Part shown: in pieces, positions 43,485 to 52,262 of the stretch
Numbering within the stretch: the stretch's first letter is position 1
How the letters are laid out: the number at the start of each line of letters is the position of its first letter
NCBI RefSeq assembly: GCF_010669125.1
Contig: NZ_CP048630.1
Span: 4,522,001 to 4,586,000, forward strand
Direction: 5' to 3'
Source: Ancylobacter pratisalsi
GTDB lineage: Bacteria; Pseudomonadota; Alphaproteobacteria; Rhizobiales; Xanthobacteraceae
Length of the DNA stretch: 64,000 nucleotides
Translations under genes and position numbers: made by a program
Notes under the pieces: generated by a model
The model's database searches: none
What the model was told of the DNA's origin: nothing
What the model saw: only the letters and a program-made list of their open reading frames with translations

Positions 43485-43985
43485 TCAGGGCTGGCGCCGG
43501 TACAGATGGTAGCTGCCGTCCCGCGCCCCCGGCGGCAGAGGCAGCGGCGCGAAGCCCGCCATCTCCAGCGGCAGGTCCGACATCACGATGCCGCCCGGCG
43601 CCATGACGGGGGGCAGAACCCGCGCGCACATGGCGGCGACGCGGCGGTTCTGCTCGCGATCAAAGGAGCCGAGGTCGGCATTGGCCAGCACCACCTTGCC
43701 GGCAAGCCGGTCATGAAGGGCGGGAAGGGTTTCGTCGACCTCGCCGAGGAACAGCAGCGCCGGGTCGGGCTGGCAGTCGGCATAGGCACCGTTGGCGCGG
43801 TCGAACACGTAGATCTCGCGTTCGGGCAGATGGTGGCGCAGATGGGAGAAGGTGCGCCCGAGGCCGAGGCCGAGCTCGACCACCGGCCCCGGACGCGCGG
43901 CGATCTCGCCGAAGGCATAGGCAAGGCAGGCGTGCTGGGCCTGAAGGCGAAACAGGGTCTTTTCGAGACGGGAGATCTTCGACAT
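43485..43985 (-). CDS. Class I SAM-dependent methyltransferase
   Basis: The 166-residue protein has the SAM-binding motif I as VVELGLGLGRTFSHL (about residues 35-49), motif II acidic end YVFDR, VVLANADLGSFD, and a post-motif MSDLPLEM. At 166 residues it is close to a minimal methyltransferase fold, with little acceptor-binding extension. It lies 14 bases after the oligopeptide-permease C gene and is the last gene of the long leftward operon; it converges with the glycosyltransferase operon. A glycan-modifying role is possible from context, but the substrate is unknown. Confidence 0.8.
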   Translation of the reverse strand: MSKISRLEKTLFRLQAQHACLAYAFGEIAARPGPVVELGLGLGRTFSHLRHHLPEREIYVFDRANGAYADCQPDPALLFLGEVDETLPALHDRLAGKVVLANADLGSFDREQNRRVAAMCARVLPPVMAPGGIVMSDLPLEMAGFAPLPLPPGARDGSYHLYRRQP

Positions 43986-43999
43986 GCCGGAAAGCGTTC

Positions 44000-45184
44000 T
44001 CAGCGATAGGGATCCGCGGCGTCACGCAGCCCGTCGCCGAGGAAGTTGAAGGCGAGGATGACGATGATGACGGGCACCACCGGCAGGATGAGCCAGGGGT
44101 AGAGGACGACGATGTTGATGTTCTGCGCCTCGTTCAGCATCACGCCCCAGCTGGTGATGGGCGGGCGCAGGCCAAGGCCCAGGAAGGACAGCGCGGTCTC
44201 GCCCAGGATCATGCTCGGAATGGCGATGGTGGCCATGGCGATGAGATGGCTCATGAAACCCGGCACGAGGTGGCGGAACACCACGCGCGGCGTGCGTGCG
44301 CCCATGAGCTGGGCGGCGACCACATAGTCATCCTCGCGCAGCGACAGAAGCTTGGAGCGCACCGCGCGCGCCAGCCCGGTCCAGTCCATCAGCCCGAGTA
44401 TGATGGTGATGCCGAAATAGACCAGTATCGGGCTCCAGGTCGGCGGCATCACCGCCGAGAGCGCCAGCCAGAGCGGGATATGGGGCAGTGACTGCACCAC
44501 CTCGATAACGCGCTGCACCACGAGATCGAACCAGCCGCCGTAATAGCCGGCGAGGCCGCCAATGACGATGCCGAGCCCGAAGCTGACCGAGACGCCGATG
44601 AGGCCGATGGTCAGCGAAATGCGCGCGCCATAGATCATGCGCGAGAGCATGTCGCGGCCCAGCCGGTCGGTGCCGAGCAGGAACATCGTGCCGCCCTCAC
44701 CCGGGCACATGAGATGCAGATCGCCCTCGATGAAGCCCCAGAACTGGTAGGTGTCGCCCCGGCACAGGAAGCGCACCGGATAGATGCGGCTGGTGTCCTC
44801 CGTGTAGTCGCGGCGCAGCTTGTCCATGTCCAGCTTGTAGGACAGCCCATAGGTGAACGGGCCGACGAAGCGGCCTTCATGGAACAGGTGGATAGCCTGC
44901 GGCGGGCTGCGGATGAAATCGGTGTGGCGCTCATACGGGCTGTAGGGCGCCAGGAACTCGCAGATCAGGATCGAGGCGTAGAGCCCGGCGAGGAAGATGC
45001 CGGAGACGACCGCGAGGCGGTGGCGACGGAACTTCCACCACATCAGCGTGAGCTGGGAGGCCAGATAGACGCGCTCCTGCGCCTTGGTCATCGGCTCGCT
45101 CGCGTTCGGATCGAACGGGGCGCGGTCGACGAAGTGATCCAGCGGCGCGCCCGAAGGCGGCAAGGGCTGCGAGGTCATGCTCAT
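44000..45184 (-). CDS. Oligopeptide/dipeptide-type ABC importer permease (OppC-like)
   Basis: The 394-residue protein has a long cytoplasmic N-terminus with the OppC_N region (KFRRHRLAVVSGIFLAGLYASILICEFLAPYSPYE), a soluble stretch of about 90 residues, then a five-helix permease core (LIGVSVSFGLGIVIGGLAGYYGGWFD) and the coupling loop AQLMGARTPRVVFRHLVPGFM. It overlaps the OppB-like gene by four bases (ATGA). This cluster of importers carries peptides, but also oligosaccharides and glycosides; the glycan neighbourhood makes the latter worth considering. Confidence 0.92.
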   Translation of the reverse strand: MSMTSQPLPPSGAPLDHFVDRAPFDPNASEPMTKAQERVYLASQLTLMWWKFRRHRLAVVSGIFLAGLYASILICEFLAPYSPYERHTDFIRSPPQAIHLFHEGRFVGPFTYGLSYKLDMDKLRRDYTEDTSRIYPVRFLCRGDTYQFWGFIEGDLHLMCPGEGGTMFLLGTDRLGRDMLSRMIYGARISLTIGLIGVSVSFGLGIVIGGLAGYYGGWFDLVVQRVIEVVQSLPHIPLWLALSAVMPPTWSPILVYFGITIILGLMDWTGLARAVRSKLLSLREDDYVVAAQLMGARTPRVVFRHLVPGFMSHLIAMATIAIPSMILGETALSFLGLGLRPPITSWGVMLNEAQNINIVVLYPWLILPVVPVIIVILAFNFLGDGLRDAADPYR

Positions 45185-46182
45185 TTCGAGCTGCCTCCCT
45201 GAAGGCGGATGCGCGGATCGAGGAACGCCAGCGCGATGTCGGAAATGAGCACACCAACGACGGTGAGGCAGGACAGGAACAGCAGGAACGAGCCGGCCAA
45301 ATACATGTCCTGGCTCTGCAGCGCGCGCAGCAACAGCGGCCCCGTGGTCTGCAGCGACAGCACCACGGCGGTCAGTTCCGAGCCGGAGACGATGGTCGGC
45401 AGCACATCGCCAATGTGCGAGACGAAGAAGTTGAGCGACATGCGCAGCGGGTATTTCACCAGCGCCCGGCCGGGCGGAAGGCCCTTTGCCTTGGCGGTCA
45501 CGTAATACTGTTTCTGAAGCTCATCCAATAGGTTGGCGCGGATGGCTCGCACCATGGTTCCGGTACCGCCGGCGCCGATGATGATGACGGGGATCCACAG
45601 ATGGGCCAGCACAGACTGCACCTTGGCCCAGCTCCATGGCTGGTTGAAATAGGCCGGGTCCATGAGCCCGCCAATGGACAGACCGAACCACACATTGGCG
45701 AGATACATCATGATCAGCGCCAGCAGGAAGTGCGGCACCGCGATGCCGAGCAGACCGATGAAAGTGAGCCCGTAATCGCCCCAGCTATAGGGATGGGTCG
45801 CCGAATAGATGCCGATCGGGAAGGCCACCAGCCAGGTCATCAGGATGGTGCTGAACGACACCAGGATGGTCAGGCCGAGGCGCTCGCCCACCACATCACG
45901 GACCGGCATCTCATATTCGAACGAATAGCCGAAATCGCCCTGCACGAAGCCCGCGATCCAGCGGAAATAGCGCTCCACCGGCGGGCGGTCGAAGCCGTAT
46001 TCGCGCTTGAGGAACTCGATGCGGCTGGTGTCGGCATGCTCGCCCTGCGCGGCCATCTCGGCCTGAAGGGTCTCGAAATAGTCGCTCGGCGGCAGTTCCA
46101 TCACGGTGAAGATCAGCGCGCTGGTGACGAGCAGCGTCGGGATCATGATCAGGATCCGGCGGAGGATGTAGCGCAGCAGCAT
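45181..46182 (-). CDS. Oligopeptide/dipeptide-type ABC importer permease (OppB-like)
   Basis: The 333-residue permease begins MLLRYILRRILIMIPTLLVTSALIFTVMELPP, typical of OppB/DppB. It contains the usual PPVERYFRWIAGFVQGDFGYSFEY region and the coupling loop YYVTAKAKGLPPGRALVKYPLR. It starts 3 bases after the binding-protein gene and overlaps the OppC-like gene by 4 bases. Confidence 0.93.
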   Translation of the reverse strand: MLLRYILRRILIMIPTLLVTSALIFTVMELPPSDYFETLQAEMAAQGEHADTSRIEFLKREYGFDRPPVERYFRWIAGFVQGDFGYSFEYEMPVRDVVGERLGLTILVSFSTILMTWLVAFPIGIYSATHPYSWGDYGLTFIGLLGIAVPHFLLALIMMYLANVWFGLSIGGLMDPAYFNQPWSWAKVQSVLAHLWIPVIIIGAGGTGTMVRAIRANLLDELQKQYYVTAKAKGLPPGRALVKYPLRMSLNFFVSHIGDVLPTIVSGSELTAVVLSLQTTGPLLLRALQSQDMYLAGSFLLFLSCLTVVGVLISDIALAFLDPRIRLQGGSSK

Positions 46183-46185
46183 CCG

Positions 46186-48120
46186 TCAGTCCCTTTTCAC
46201 TTCGAGAGCGGCATTGCCGTCCTCGAACCAGAAAGTGTCGATCATGTAGATGCCGAAATAGGCGCCGGGCTCGAAGCTGTAGATCCCGACTTCCGGCACG
46301 TTGCGCAGTTTGTTGCTCACCACGACCGGCTGCGACGTGCGGTTGAGGATGCCGATGGTGAACACCTGATCGGCATTGATCTCCAGCATCCGCGTCCAGA
46401 TTTCCTTGCGCTCCTCGGGCGTGACCGAGCGGCGCCAGCGCTTGGCGAGGTCGACCAACTCCTGCGCCGCGGGCAGGTCCGGCTTTTCGCCCTCGCGGCC
46501 CATCGTATCGACATACTGGCCCCAGAGCGGCCACTGGAACTGCATCGAGGTGGTGGGCGCGAGCGAGTCCGGGGGCATGTTGGGGCCGGCGGTGGCGTTG
46601 TCGAGCCCCGGCCAGACCGCCATCTTGGCATTGCCGGCGATGACGCTGCGACGCAGCAGGTCGCGCTGCACGCCGCGCGGGTAGAGCTTGATGCCGATCT
46701 TGGCCCAGTCATAGCCCACGAGTTCGAGGATGTCGGTTTCCTCGGTATTGTCGCCGGCGGTTTCCACCGTGATCTCGGCGCGCCGCCCGTCCGGCAGCAG
46801 GCGGATGCCATCATCGTCGCGCCGTTCGAGGCCGGCCTCGTCGAGCAGCTTGTTGGCGAGGGCGGGGTCGTATTGCGACCAGGCACGATCGAAGCGGGAA
46901 TCGTAGAGCGGGCTGCCGGGAAGCACCGTGTTGGCTCCCTCATGGGCCAGCCCGAAGAAGATCACCTGATTGATGTCGCGCCGGTTGATCGCCACCGACA
47001 GCGCGCGGCGCACCCGGACATCGCGCAGCACGGCGCGCCAGCCGGGATCGGTGACGTTGAGATTGGGCACCAGCGTGACATAGGCCCCCTCGCCGCGCTC
47101 CCACAACCGCACATTGTAATGCCCGTTCGCCTCCCCCTCCTTGAGGAAGGTGTAGTCGGAGAAGGCGATATAGCGGGCCTGAAGGTCGGCGCCGCCGGCC
47201 GCGACCTTGGCGGGAATCAGCGACGAGGTGCCAATCGACATCGTCACCTCGTCGATATAGGGCAGCTGGCGGCCCTGCTCGTCGACCCGGTGGTAATAGG
47301 GATTTCGCTTGAAGATGAAGAACTCCGAGGGCGGCTTCGTCGTCGGCATCCACGCCGAAAGGGTTGGCAATTCCGGGTTTTCGGGGCGGTAGGACCGCGC
47401 CATGCGGTCGTGAAGCGCGCCCCAGCCCTTCACCCGCTCCATCTTGATCAGCCCTGCCAGCCGCAGGGGATCGGCGTAGCGCTGGTGGAACTGCTTCATG
47501 TAGTGGGAGGGCAGCGCGATCTGCACCGGCTGCGCCGCCGCCAGCGCCGGCAGGAAGCCGGGATTGGGCATGCTCCAGCTGAAGCGGACCGTGGTCTCGT
47601 CGATGACCTCGAAATGCGGGCGCTCGCCCTTCACGACCAGTTGCAGCGGCGGGCCGTCGGGGCTGAGATAGTCGTCATTGGCGACATCCTCCCACCAGTA
47701 GCGGAAGTCCTCCGCCGTGAAGAGGTGGCCGTCGGACCAGCGATGCCGCTTGCGCAGGTGAAGCGTGAAGATCCGCCCTTCCTCGACATCCACCTTGGCG
47801 AGAATGTCGGGAATGATCTCGCCATTGAGATCGAACACCACCAGCCGCGCATAGCTGTAGACGGTCATCATGCGGATATCGCGCTGATCGCCCATCAGCA
47901 TGCGCAGGGTGCCGCCATAATGGCCGGGCGTGCGGCCCATGGCGGGAAGATCGATGACGCGCGGATCCTCCGGCAGGCGCTCGGAAAGGTCCGGCAGCCG
48001 GCCTTCCCAGATGTCCTGCACCAGGGACGGCGCCTCCAGCGACATGTCGCGCGGCTGCGCGAAGGATTTGCTTACCGGCAACAGCAGGGCCAGAAGCCCG
48101 AAAGTCCTTCGCGTCAACAT
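46186..48120 (-). CDS. Oligopeptide-type ABC importer binding protein (SBP_bac_5)
   Basis: The 644-residue protein has an export signal with a twin-arginine-like start (MLTRRTFGLLALLLPVSKSFA-QP). The body follows the family 5 binding-protein pattern: YARLVVFDLNGEIIPDILAKVDVEEGRIFTLHLRKRHRWSDGHLFTAEDF, RRALSVAINRRDINQVIF, LDEAGLERRDDDGIRLLPDGR. At 644 residues it is longer than a typical DppA (about 535) and falls with the larger oligosaccharide/oligopeptide binding proteins. It is the periplasmic partner of the OppBC-like permeases; it follows the ATPase gene by nine bases. Confidence 0.92.
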   Translation of the reverse strand: MLTRRTFGLLALLLPVSKSFAQPRDMSLEAPSLVQDIWEGRLPDLSERLPEDPRVIDLPAMGRTPGHYGGTLRMLMGDQRDIRMMTVYSYARLVVFDLNGEIIPDILAKVDVEEGRIFTLHLRKRHRWSDGHLFTAEDFRYWWEDVANDDYLSPDGPPLQLVVKGERPHFEVIDETTVRFSWSMPNPGFLPALAAAQPVQIALPSHYMKQFHQRYADPLRLAGLIKMERVKGWGALHDRMARSYRPENPELPTLSAWMPTTKPPSEFFIFKRNPYYHRVDEQGRQLPYIDEVTMSIGTSSLIPAKVAAGGADLQARYIAFSDYTFLKEGEANGHYNVRLWERGEGAYVTLVPNLNVTDPGWRAVLRDVRVRRALSVAINRRDINQVIFFGLAHEGANTVLPGSPLYDSRFDRAWSQYDPALANKLLDEAGLERRDDDGIRLLPDGRRAEITVETAGDNTEETDILELVGYDWAKIGIKLYPRGVQRDLLRRSVIAGNAKMAVWPGLDNATAGPNMPPDSLAPTTSMQFQWPLWGQYVDTMGREGEKPDLPAAQELVDLAKRWRRSVTPEERKEIWTRMLEINADQVFTIGILNRTSQPVVVSNKLRNVPEVGIYSFEPGAYFGIYMIDTFWFEDGNAALEVKRD

Positions 48121-48129
48121 GGCTTGCCC

Positions 48130-50007
48130 CTATGCCGCCGTGACGTCGCGCGCCGTGCAGGCGCGATCGGCCAGCACAAAATGCCCGCCGCCGAGATCGA
48201 GCATTTCCAGTGAGCCCGGCGCCGTGCCGCGGAACTCCTCCGGCCAGGTCACGGGGTCCGAGGCGCCGCCGGTGAACGCCACGTCGAAATCCAGCTTGCG
48301 ATCAAGATCGGGCAACGGCACCGCCTTGAGCAGCGAGCGGGTGTAGGGATGGGCGGGACGGTGGAACAGCGCGTCGCGCGGCCCGATCTCGACGATGCGC
48401 CCGCGCGCCATCACCGCGATCTGGGTGGCCATGTAATGCACCACGGCGAGATTGTGCGACACGAAGAGATAGGTCAGGCCGAGCGAGGCCTGAAGGTCCT
48501 TCAGAAGGTTCAGCACCTGCGCCTGCACCGACACGTCCAGCGCGGAGACCGGCTCGTCGCAGATGATGAGGTCGGGATTGAGCGCGAGGGCGCGGGCGAT
48601 GCCGATGCGCTGGCGCTGGCCGCCGGAGAAGCTGTGCGGGTAGCGGCTGAGGAAGCGCGGATCGAGGCCGACGCATTCCATCAGTTCCACGGCACGGTGC
48701 TTCTGCTCCGCATCCGAGCCGCGCCCCTGAATGATCATCGGTTCGCGGATGATGTCCAGCACCGTCATGCGCGGGGAGAGCGAGGAGACCGGATCCTGGA
48801 AGATCATCTGCATGCGGGGGCGGAAGGCGCGCAGTTCGTTGTCGTCGAGGCCCATCACATCGACCGGCCCTGCCCGGTCGTTGAAGATGACCGAGCCTGA
48901 ATCGGCGGTGCGCGCGCGCATGATCAGATTGCCGACCGTGGTCTTGCCCGAGCCGCTTTCCCCGACCAGCCCGAAGCAATGGCCGCGCATGATGTCGAAG
49001 CTGACATTTTCCACCGCGACCACGCGCGCGCCGTGCTTGCTGCCATAGGTCTTGCGCAGGTTGCGCACGTTCAGCAGCGCCGTGGATGCGGGGCGGTTGC
49101 CGGCCTCGCGGCGCAGATCCAGCGGCGGGGCGGCGGGCGCGACGTCGCGCAGCGCGACGAGACGCTCGCCCTCGGGCATGTCGAAGTCCGGCGAGGCCTT
49201 GAGCAGGGCCTTGAGATAGGGATGCTGCGGGCGGCGGAAGATGTCATCCACCGGGCCCGCTTCCATGACCCGGCCGCGATACACCACCACCACCTCGTCG
49301 GCCACATTGGCGACGACGCCCAGATCATGGGTGATGAGCAGGATCGCCATGCCCATCTCGCCCTGAAGCGTCTTCATCAGCTTCAGCACCTGGGCCTGGA
49401 TGGTGACGTCGAGCGCGGTGGTCGGCTCGTCGGCGATCAGCAGCGCCGGACGGCAGATCAGCGCCATCGCCAGCATGGCGCGCTGGCGCAGGCCTCCGGA
49501 GAGCTCGAACGGGTACTGATCGTAATTCCGGCGCGGATCGCGGAAGCCGACGAGGCCCAGCATCTCCTCCGTGATGGCGCGGGCTTCCTTGCGCGGGTGC
49601 GGGCGATGAAGCTGGAGGGCTTCCTCGATCTGGTTGCCGATGGTGTGCACCGGCGACAGCGAGGACATCGGCTCCTGAAAGATCATGCCGATGCGCCCGC
49701 CGCGCAGCTTGCGGATCTTCTTGCCGTCGCGGTCGAGCTCGGCGATGTCGATGACCTTGCCGTCCTTGGCGGGGTCGGCGAACAGGATCCGTCCATCGTG
49801 GATGATGCCGTTGGGCGGCAGGAGACCCATGATGGACTGCGAAATCACGGTCTTTCCCGAGCCGGATTCGCCCACCAGCGCGACCGTCCGCCCCGCCGGC
49901 ACCCGCAAGGAGACGCCCTTCACAACCTCATTGAGCTGTCCGTGGACCGCAAAAGAGACGCGCAGGTTCTCGATGCGCAGCAGATCCTTCGCCACCTCCC
50001 CGCTCAC
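48130..50007 (-). CDS. Oligopeptide-type ABC importer ATPase, fused OppD-OppF
   Basis: One 625-residue protein from GTG 50007 contains two complete NBDs. The first has Walker A GESGSGKT (around residue 42), signature [15 protein letters not shown] and Walker [13 protein letters not shown]. The second (from about residue 315) has GESGSGKT, signature [15 protein letters not shown] and Walker [13 protein letters not shown]. Both carry the Opp_C-type tail that follows the second Walker B ([34 protein letters not shown]). The fusion is common in alphaproteobacterial Opp-like systems. It begins two bases after the stop of the cyclase gene, so importer and signalling genes share one transcript. Confidence 0.94.
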   Translation of the reverse strand: MSGEVAKDLLRIENLRVSFAVHGQLNEVVKGVSLRVPAGRTVALVGESGSGKTVISQSIMGLLPPNGIIHDGRILFADPAKDGKVIDIAELDRDGKKIRKLRGGRIGMIFQEPMSSLSPVHTIGNQIEEALQLHRPHPRKEARAITEEMLGLVGFRDPRRNYDQYPFELSGGLRQRAMLAMALICRPALLIADEPTTALDVTIQAQVLKLMKTLQGEMGMAILLITHDLGVVANVADEVVVVYRGRVMEAGPVDDIFRRPQHPYLKALLKASPDFDMPEGERLVALRDVAPAAPPLDLRREAGNRPASTALLNVRNLRKTYGSKHGARVVAVENVSFDIMRGHCFGLVGESGSGKTTVGNLIMRARTADSGSVIFNDRAGPVDVMGLDDNELRAFRPRMQMIFQDPVSSLSPRMTVLDIIREPMIIQGRGSDAEQKHRAVELMECVGLDPRFLSRYPHSFSGGQRQRIGIARALALNPDLIICDEPVSALDVSVQAQVLNLLKDLQASLGLTYLFVSHNLAVVHYMATQIAVMARGRIVEIGPRDALFHRPAHPYTRSLLKAVPLPDLDRKLDFDVAFTGGASDPVTWPEEFRGTAPGSLEMLDLGGGHFVLADRACTARDVTAA

Positions 50008-50009
50008 AC

Positions 50010-51743
50010 CTAGGCCCCCGCCAGCTTCAGCGTCCCGAGCACAGGACTGGACGATGTCACCTGCTCCAGCCGCCCCGCATCGGGGATGGCATAGGCCTGG
50101 ATGCTGGTATGGCCGCCATCGAGCATCACTTCGCGCAGCACCATGCCAGAGAAATTGAAGCCGGACGCGTCCGCCGTTTCCTTGGAGACCATGCAGTCGG
50201 CGATGAAGTCCTTCGAGGCGCTCTCCAGCGCGGCGGCAACGCTGAGCGTGTCGCCGATGGCACGTATCTCCTGCTGGTGGATGCCGTCGCCGATGCGCGC
50301 CAGCACCACGCGGCCGGTGTGGATGCCAATGCCGGCACGTATCGGAATTGGCAGCACGCCGCGCATCTCCGCATTGAGCATTTCAAGCACGCGCCCCATG
50401 TCCTGCGCCGCACGCAGTGCCGAGCGGGCATTGACCGCGCGATGCTCGGACTGGTCGAAAACCGCCGTCAGTCCGTCCCCATACATCACGTCGATCCGCC
50501 CGTCATGGCTTTCCACCGCCTGGCACATCTCGTTCGAGAACCGGTTCACCAATACCGCGATCTCATACGGCAGCCGGTTCTGCGTCAGCGTCGCGAAGGC
50601 GCGCAGGTCCAGCACCAGCACCGCGGCATCGCGCTCCATCGCCCATTCCAGCGCCTCCGCGTCCTGATCGGAGGTGACGTGGCGGCCGAGCACGGGCATC
50701 AGCACCCGCACGCTGATGTCGCTCGACGGGCGGACCTGGCAGGCGAGCCGCACGCTCGGCGGCGCCGCGATGCTGTTGAGGATCGCGCTTTCGGCGCCGA
50801 AGGGCTCGGCGACGTTGCCCTCCCCGGCCAGGATCTGCACCCGGCATGTGGCACAGCGCCCCCGTCCCCGGCAGGACGAGGGATGGGGAATGTGGTGGGT
50901 GCGGCTGGCTTCCAGCACCGAGGTGCCGGCCGGCACCTCCACGGGGCCATATCCGCGATAGGTGATGGTGATGGTCGAGCCGACCCGGCGACGCAGGTAG
51001 AGCAGCCCCATCAGGCCGACAAAGGCCACGGCAAAGCCCGCGACACCCGAGCGCACGACCATGCCGACTTCTTCGACGCCGGCCGCCTGCTCCTGCGTGC
51101 GCGGCTCGAAGGTCAGCTTCGACGCCTCGCGTCCCGCGGAGACGAAGCCGGCGAAGGCGAGGCAGGGGATGAGGACGGCGAGGATGTAGCCGGGAATGCG
51201 CCAGTGCCTGTACCAGGGCTGATAGCGCAGCGCGTGATGCAGCCCGATGACCCCATGGCTCCACGCCACCACGATGAGCATGGTCTGCGAGAACACGACC
51301 GCCGGCCACATCAGGAACAGCACCGAGCCGTAGCTGATGTCGGCGCCGAACATCGACCCCGCGACCCGCGTCTGCAGGACGTGGCCCACCGCGAGCAGCG
51401 GAATGGTGAGGCCGGAAACGATCTGCCACATCTCGTCGGGCGGCATCCGCCAGGTCCGCCGCAAGGCGATGCGGTAGCCCGACAGGAACATGTGAACCAC
51501 GACCGCGGCGTAGAACAGGACGCTGCCCGGCCAGGACTGCCAGATCAGCCAGCGCCACTGCTGGACATACTGCATGGCCTCGATGCCGAAGATGCCCACC
51601 GCATGGTTCAGCAGATGGGTCAGGACGAAGGCGAACAGCAGGAAACCCGACCATTGCCGCGCGAGGCAGCCCCAGGGGTAGTCACGTCCCGTTCTGAGCG
51701 AAGCGTGCTTCTGGTCGTCCTGCGTCGTCGACGTCATGGCCAT
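50010..51743 (-). CDS. Membrane-anchored [2Fe-2S] ferredoxin-class III nucleotide cyclase
   Basis: The 577-residue protein has three parts. Residues 30-250 form about six or seven helices resembling a succinate-dehydrogenase/cytochrome-b-like anchor, with several His in or near helices (THLLNHAVG, VVVHMF, GLHHAL) that could bind heme. Residues 258-350 form a plant-type [2Fe-2S] ferredoxin domain with Cys291, Cys297, Cys300 (SSCRGRGRCATC) and Cys335 (LACQ). From about 368 a class III cyclase domain shows metal Asp379 (LVLDLRAFATL) and Asp423 (MYGDGLTAVF). It should make cAMP or cGMP under redox or electron-transport control. It lies between a cNMP-binding-protein gene and the Opp-type importer genes. 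Confidence 0.9.
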   Translation of the reverse strand: MAMTSTTQDDQKHASLRTGRDYPWGCLARQWSGFLLFAFVLTHLLNHAVGIFGIEAMQYVQQWRWLIWQSWPGSVLFYAAVVVHMFLSGYRIALRRTWRMPPDEMWQIVSGLTIPLLAVGHVLQTRVAGSMFGADISYGSVLFLMWPAVVFSQTMLIVVAWSHGVIGLHHALRYQPWYRHWRIPGYILAVLIPCLAFAGFVSAGREASKLTFEPRTQEQAAGVEEVGMVVRSGVAGFAVAFVGLMGLLYLRRRVGSTITITYRGYGPVEVPAGTSVLEASRTHHIPHPSSCRGRGRCATCRVQILAGEGNVAEPFGAESAILNSIAAPPSVRLACQVRPSSDISVRVLMPVLGRHVTSDQDAEALEWAMERDAAVLVLDLRAFATLTQNRLPYEIAVLVNRFSNEMCQAVESHDGRIDVMYGDGLTAVFDQSEHRAVNARSALRAAQDMGRVLEMLNAEMRGVLPIPIRAGIGIHTGRVVLARIGDGIHQQEIRAIGDTLSVAAALESASKDFIADCMVSKETADASGFNFSGMVLREVMLDGGHTSIQAYAIPDAGRLEQVTSSSPVLGTLKLAGA

Positions 51744-51752
51744 GCGATCATG

Positions 51753-52262
51753 TCAGTGCGCGCCGGAAGGTACGGCCAGGGAAATGCCGGCATCCGCGAT
51801 GGCCGAGCCCTTCGGCAGCTTCTCGACGAGCTGGGCGCAGATATTGTTGAGATCCATGATCTGCCGGCCCAGCTCACGCATCACGGCGTGATTGAAGGGG
51901 GGAGACTCCTTCAACAGCTGCAGAAACGCCTCGCGGTCGATCCTCAGCGCCACGACCGAGGTCTCGGCGGTGATCGTCACCATGCGATTCTGGTCGCACA
52001 GCACGCCCGCTTCGCCCAGCAGGGCGCCGCGCACATGCTGGGCGAAGCCGATCTCACCCGACTTCGTGCGCAGCGACACATTGTACTGGCCCTCCAGCAC
52101 GATGTAGACGGCGTCCGACACCGCGCCCTGCTCATAGATGACTTCGTCGGGATGGAACACGACCCGATCGCTGATCATGGCCAGGAGCTTCAGCTTGCCG
52201 CTCTCGACCTCATGAAACATCCGGAATTTCTGAAGCGACCGGACTTCGTCCTCAATGGTCAT
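51753..52262 (-). CDS. Stand-alone cyclic-nucleotide-binding protein (no DNA-binding domain)
   Basis: The 169-residue protein is a CRP-type cNMP-binding domain: IYEQGAVSDAVYIVLEGQYNV, then the phosphate-binding cassette GALLGEAGVLCDQNRMVTITAE with the Gly-Glu and Arg that hold the cyclic phosphate. After the C-helix (PPFNHAVMRELGRQIMDL) it ends without the winged HTH of CRP. It therefore probably acts on a protein partner and not on DNA. Its start overlaps the stop of the ABC-like gene by four bases and it ends nine bases before the cyclase gene, so receptor, transporter and cyclase are co-translated. Confidence 0.9.
   Translation of the reverse strand: MTIEDEVRSLQKFRMFHEVESGKLKLLAMISDRVVFHPDEVIYEQGAVSDAVYIVLEGQYNVSLRTKSGEIGFAQHVRGALLGEAGVLCDQNRMVTITAETSVVALRIDREAFLQLLKESPPFNHAVMRELGRQIMDLNNICAQLVEKLPKGSAIADAGISLAVPSGAH

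Noticed and set aside
45601..48213. Rightward frame of 870 codons
   Set aside because: Antisense to the OppB and binding-protein genes, which have full family motifs; the translation is His/Arg-rich and featureless.
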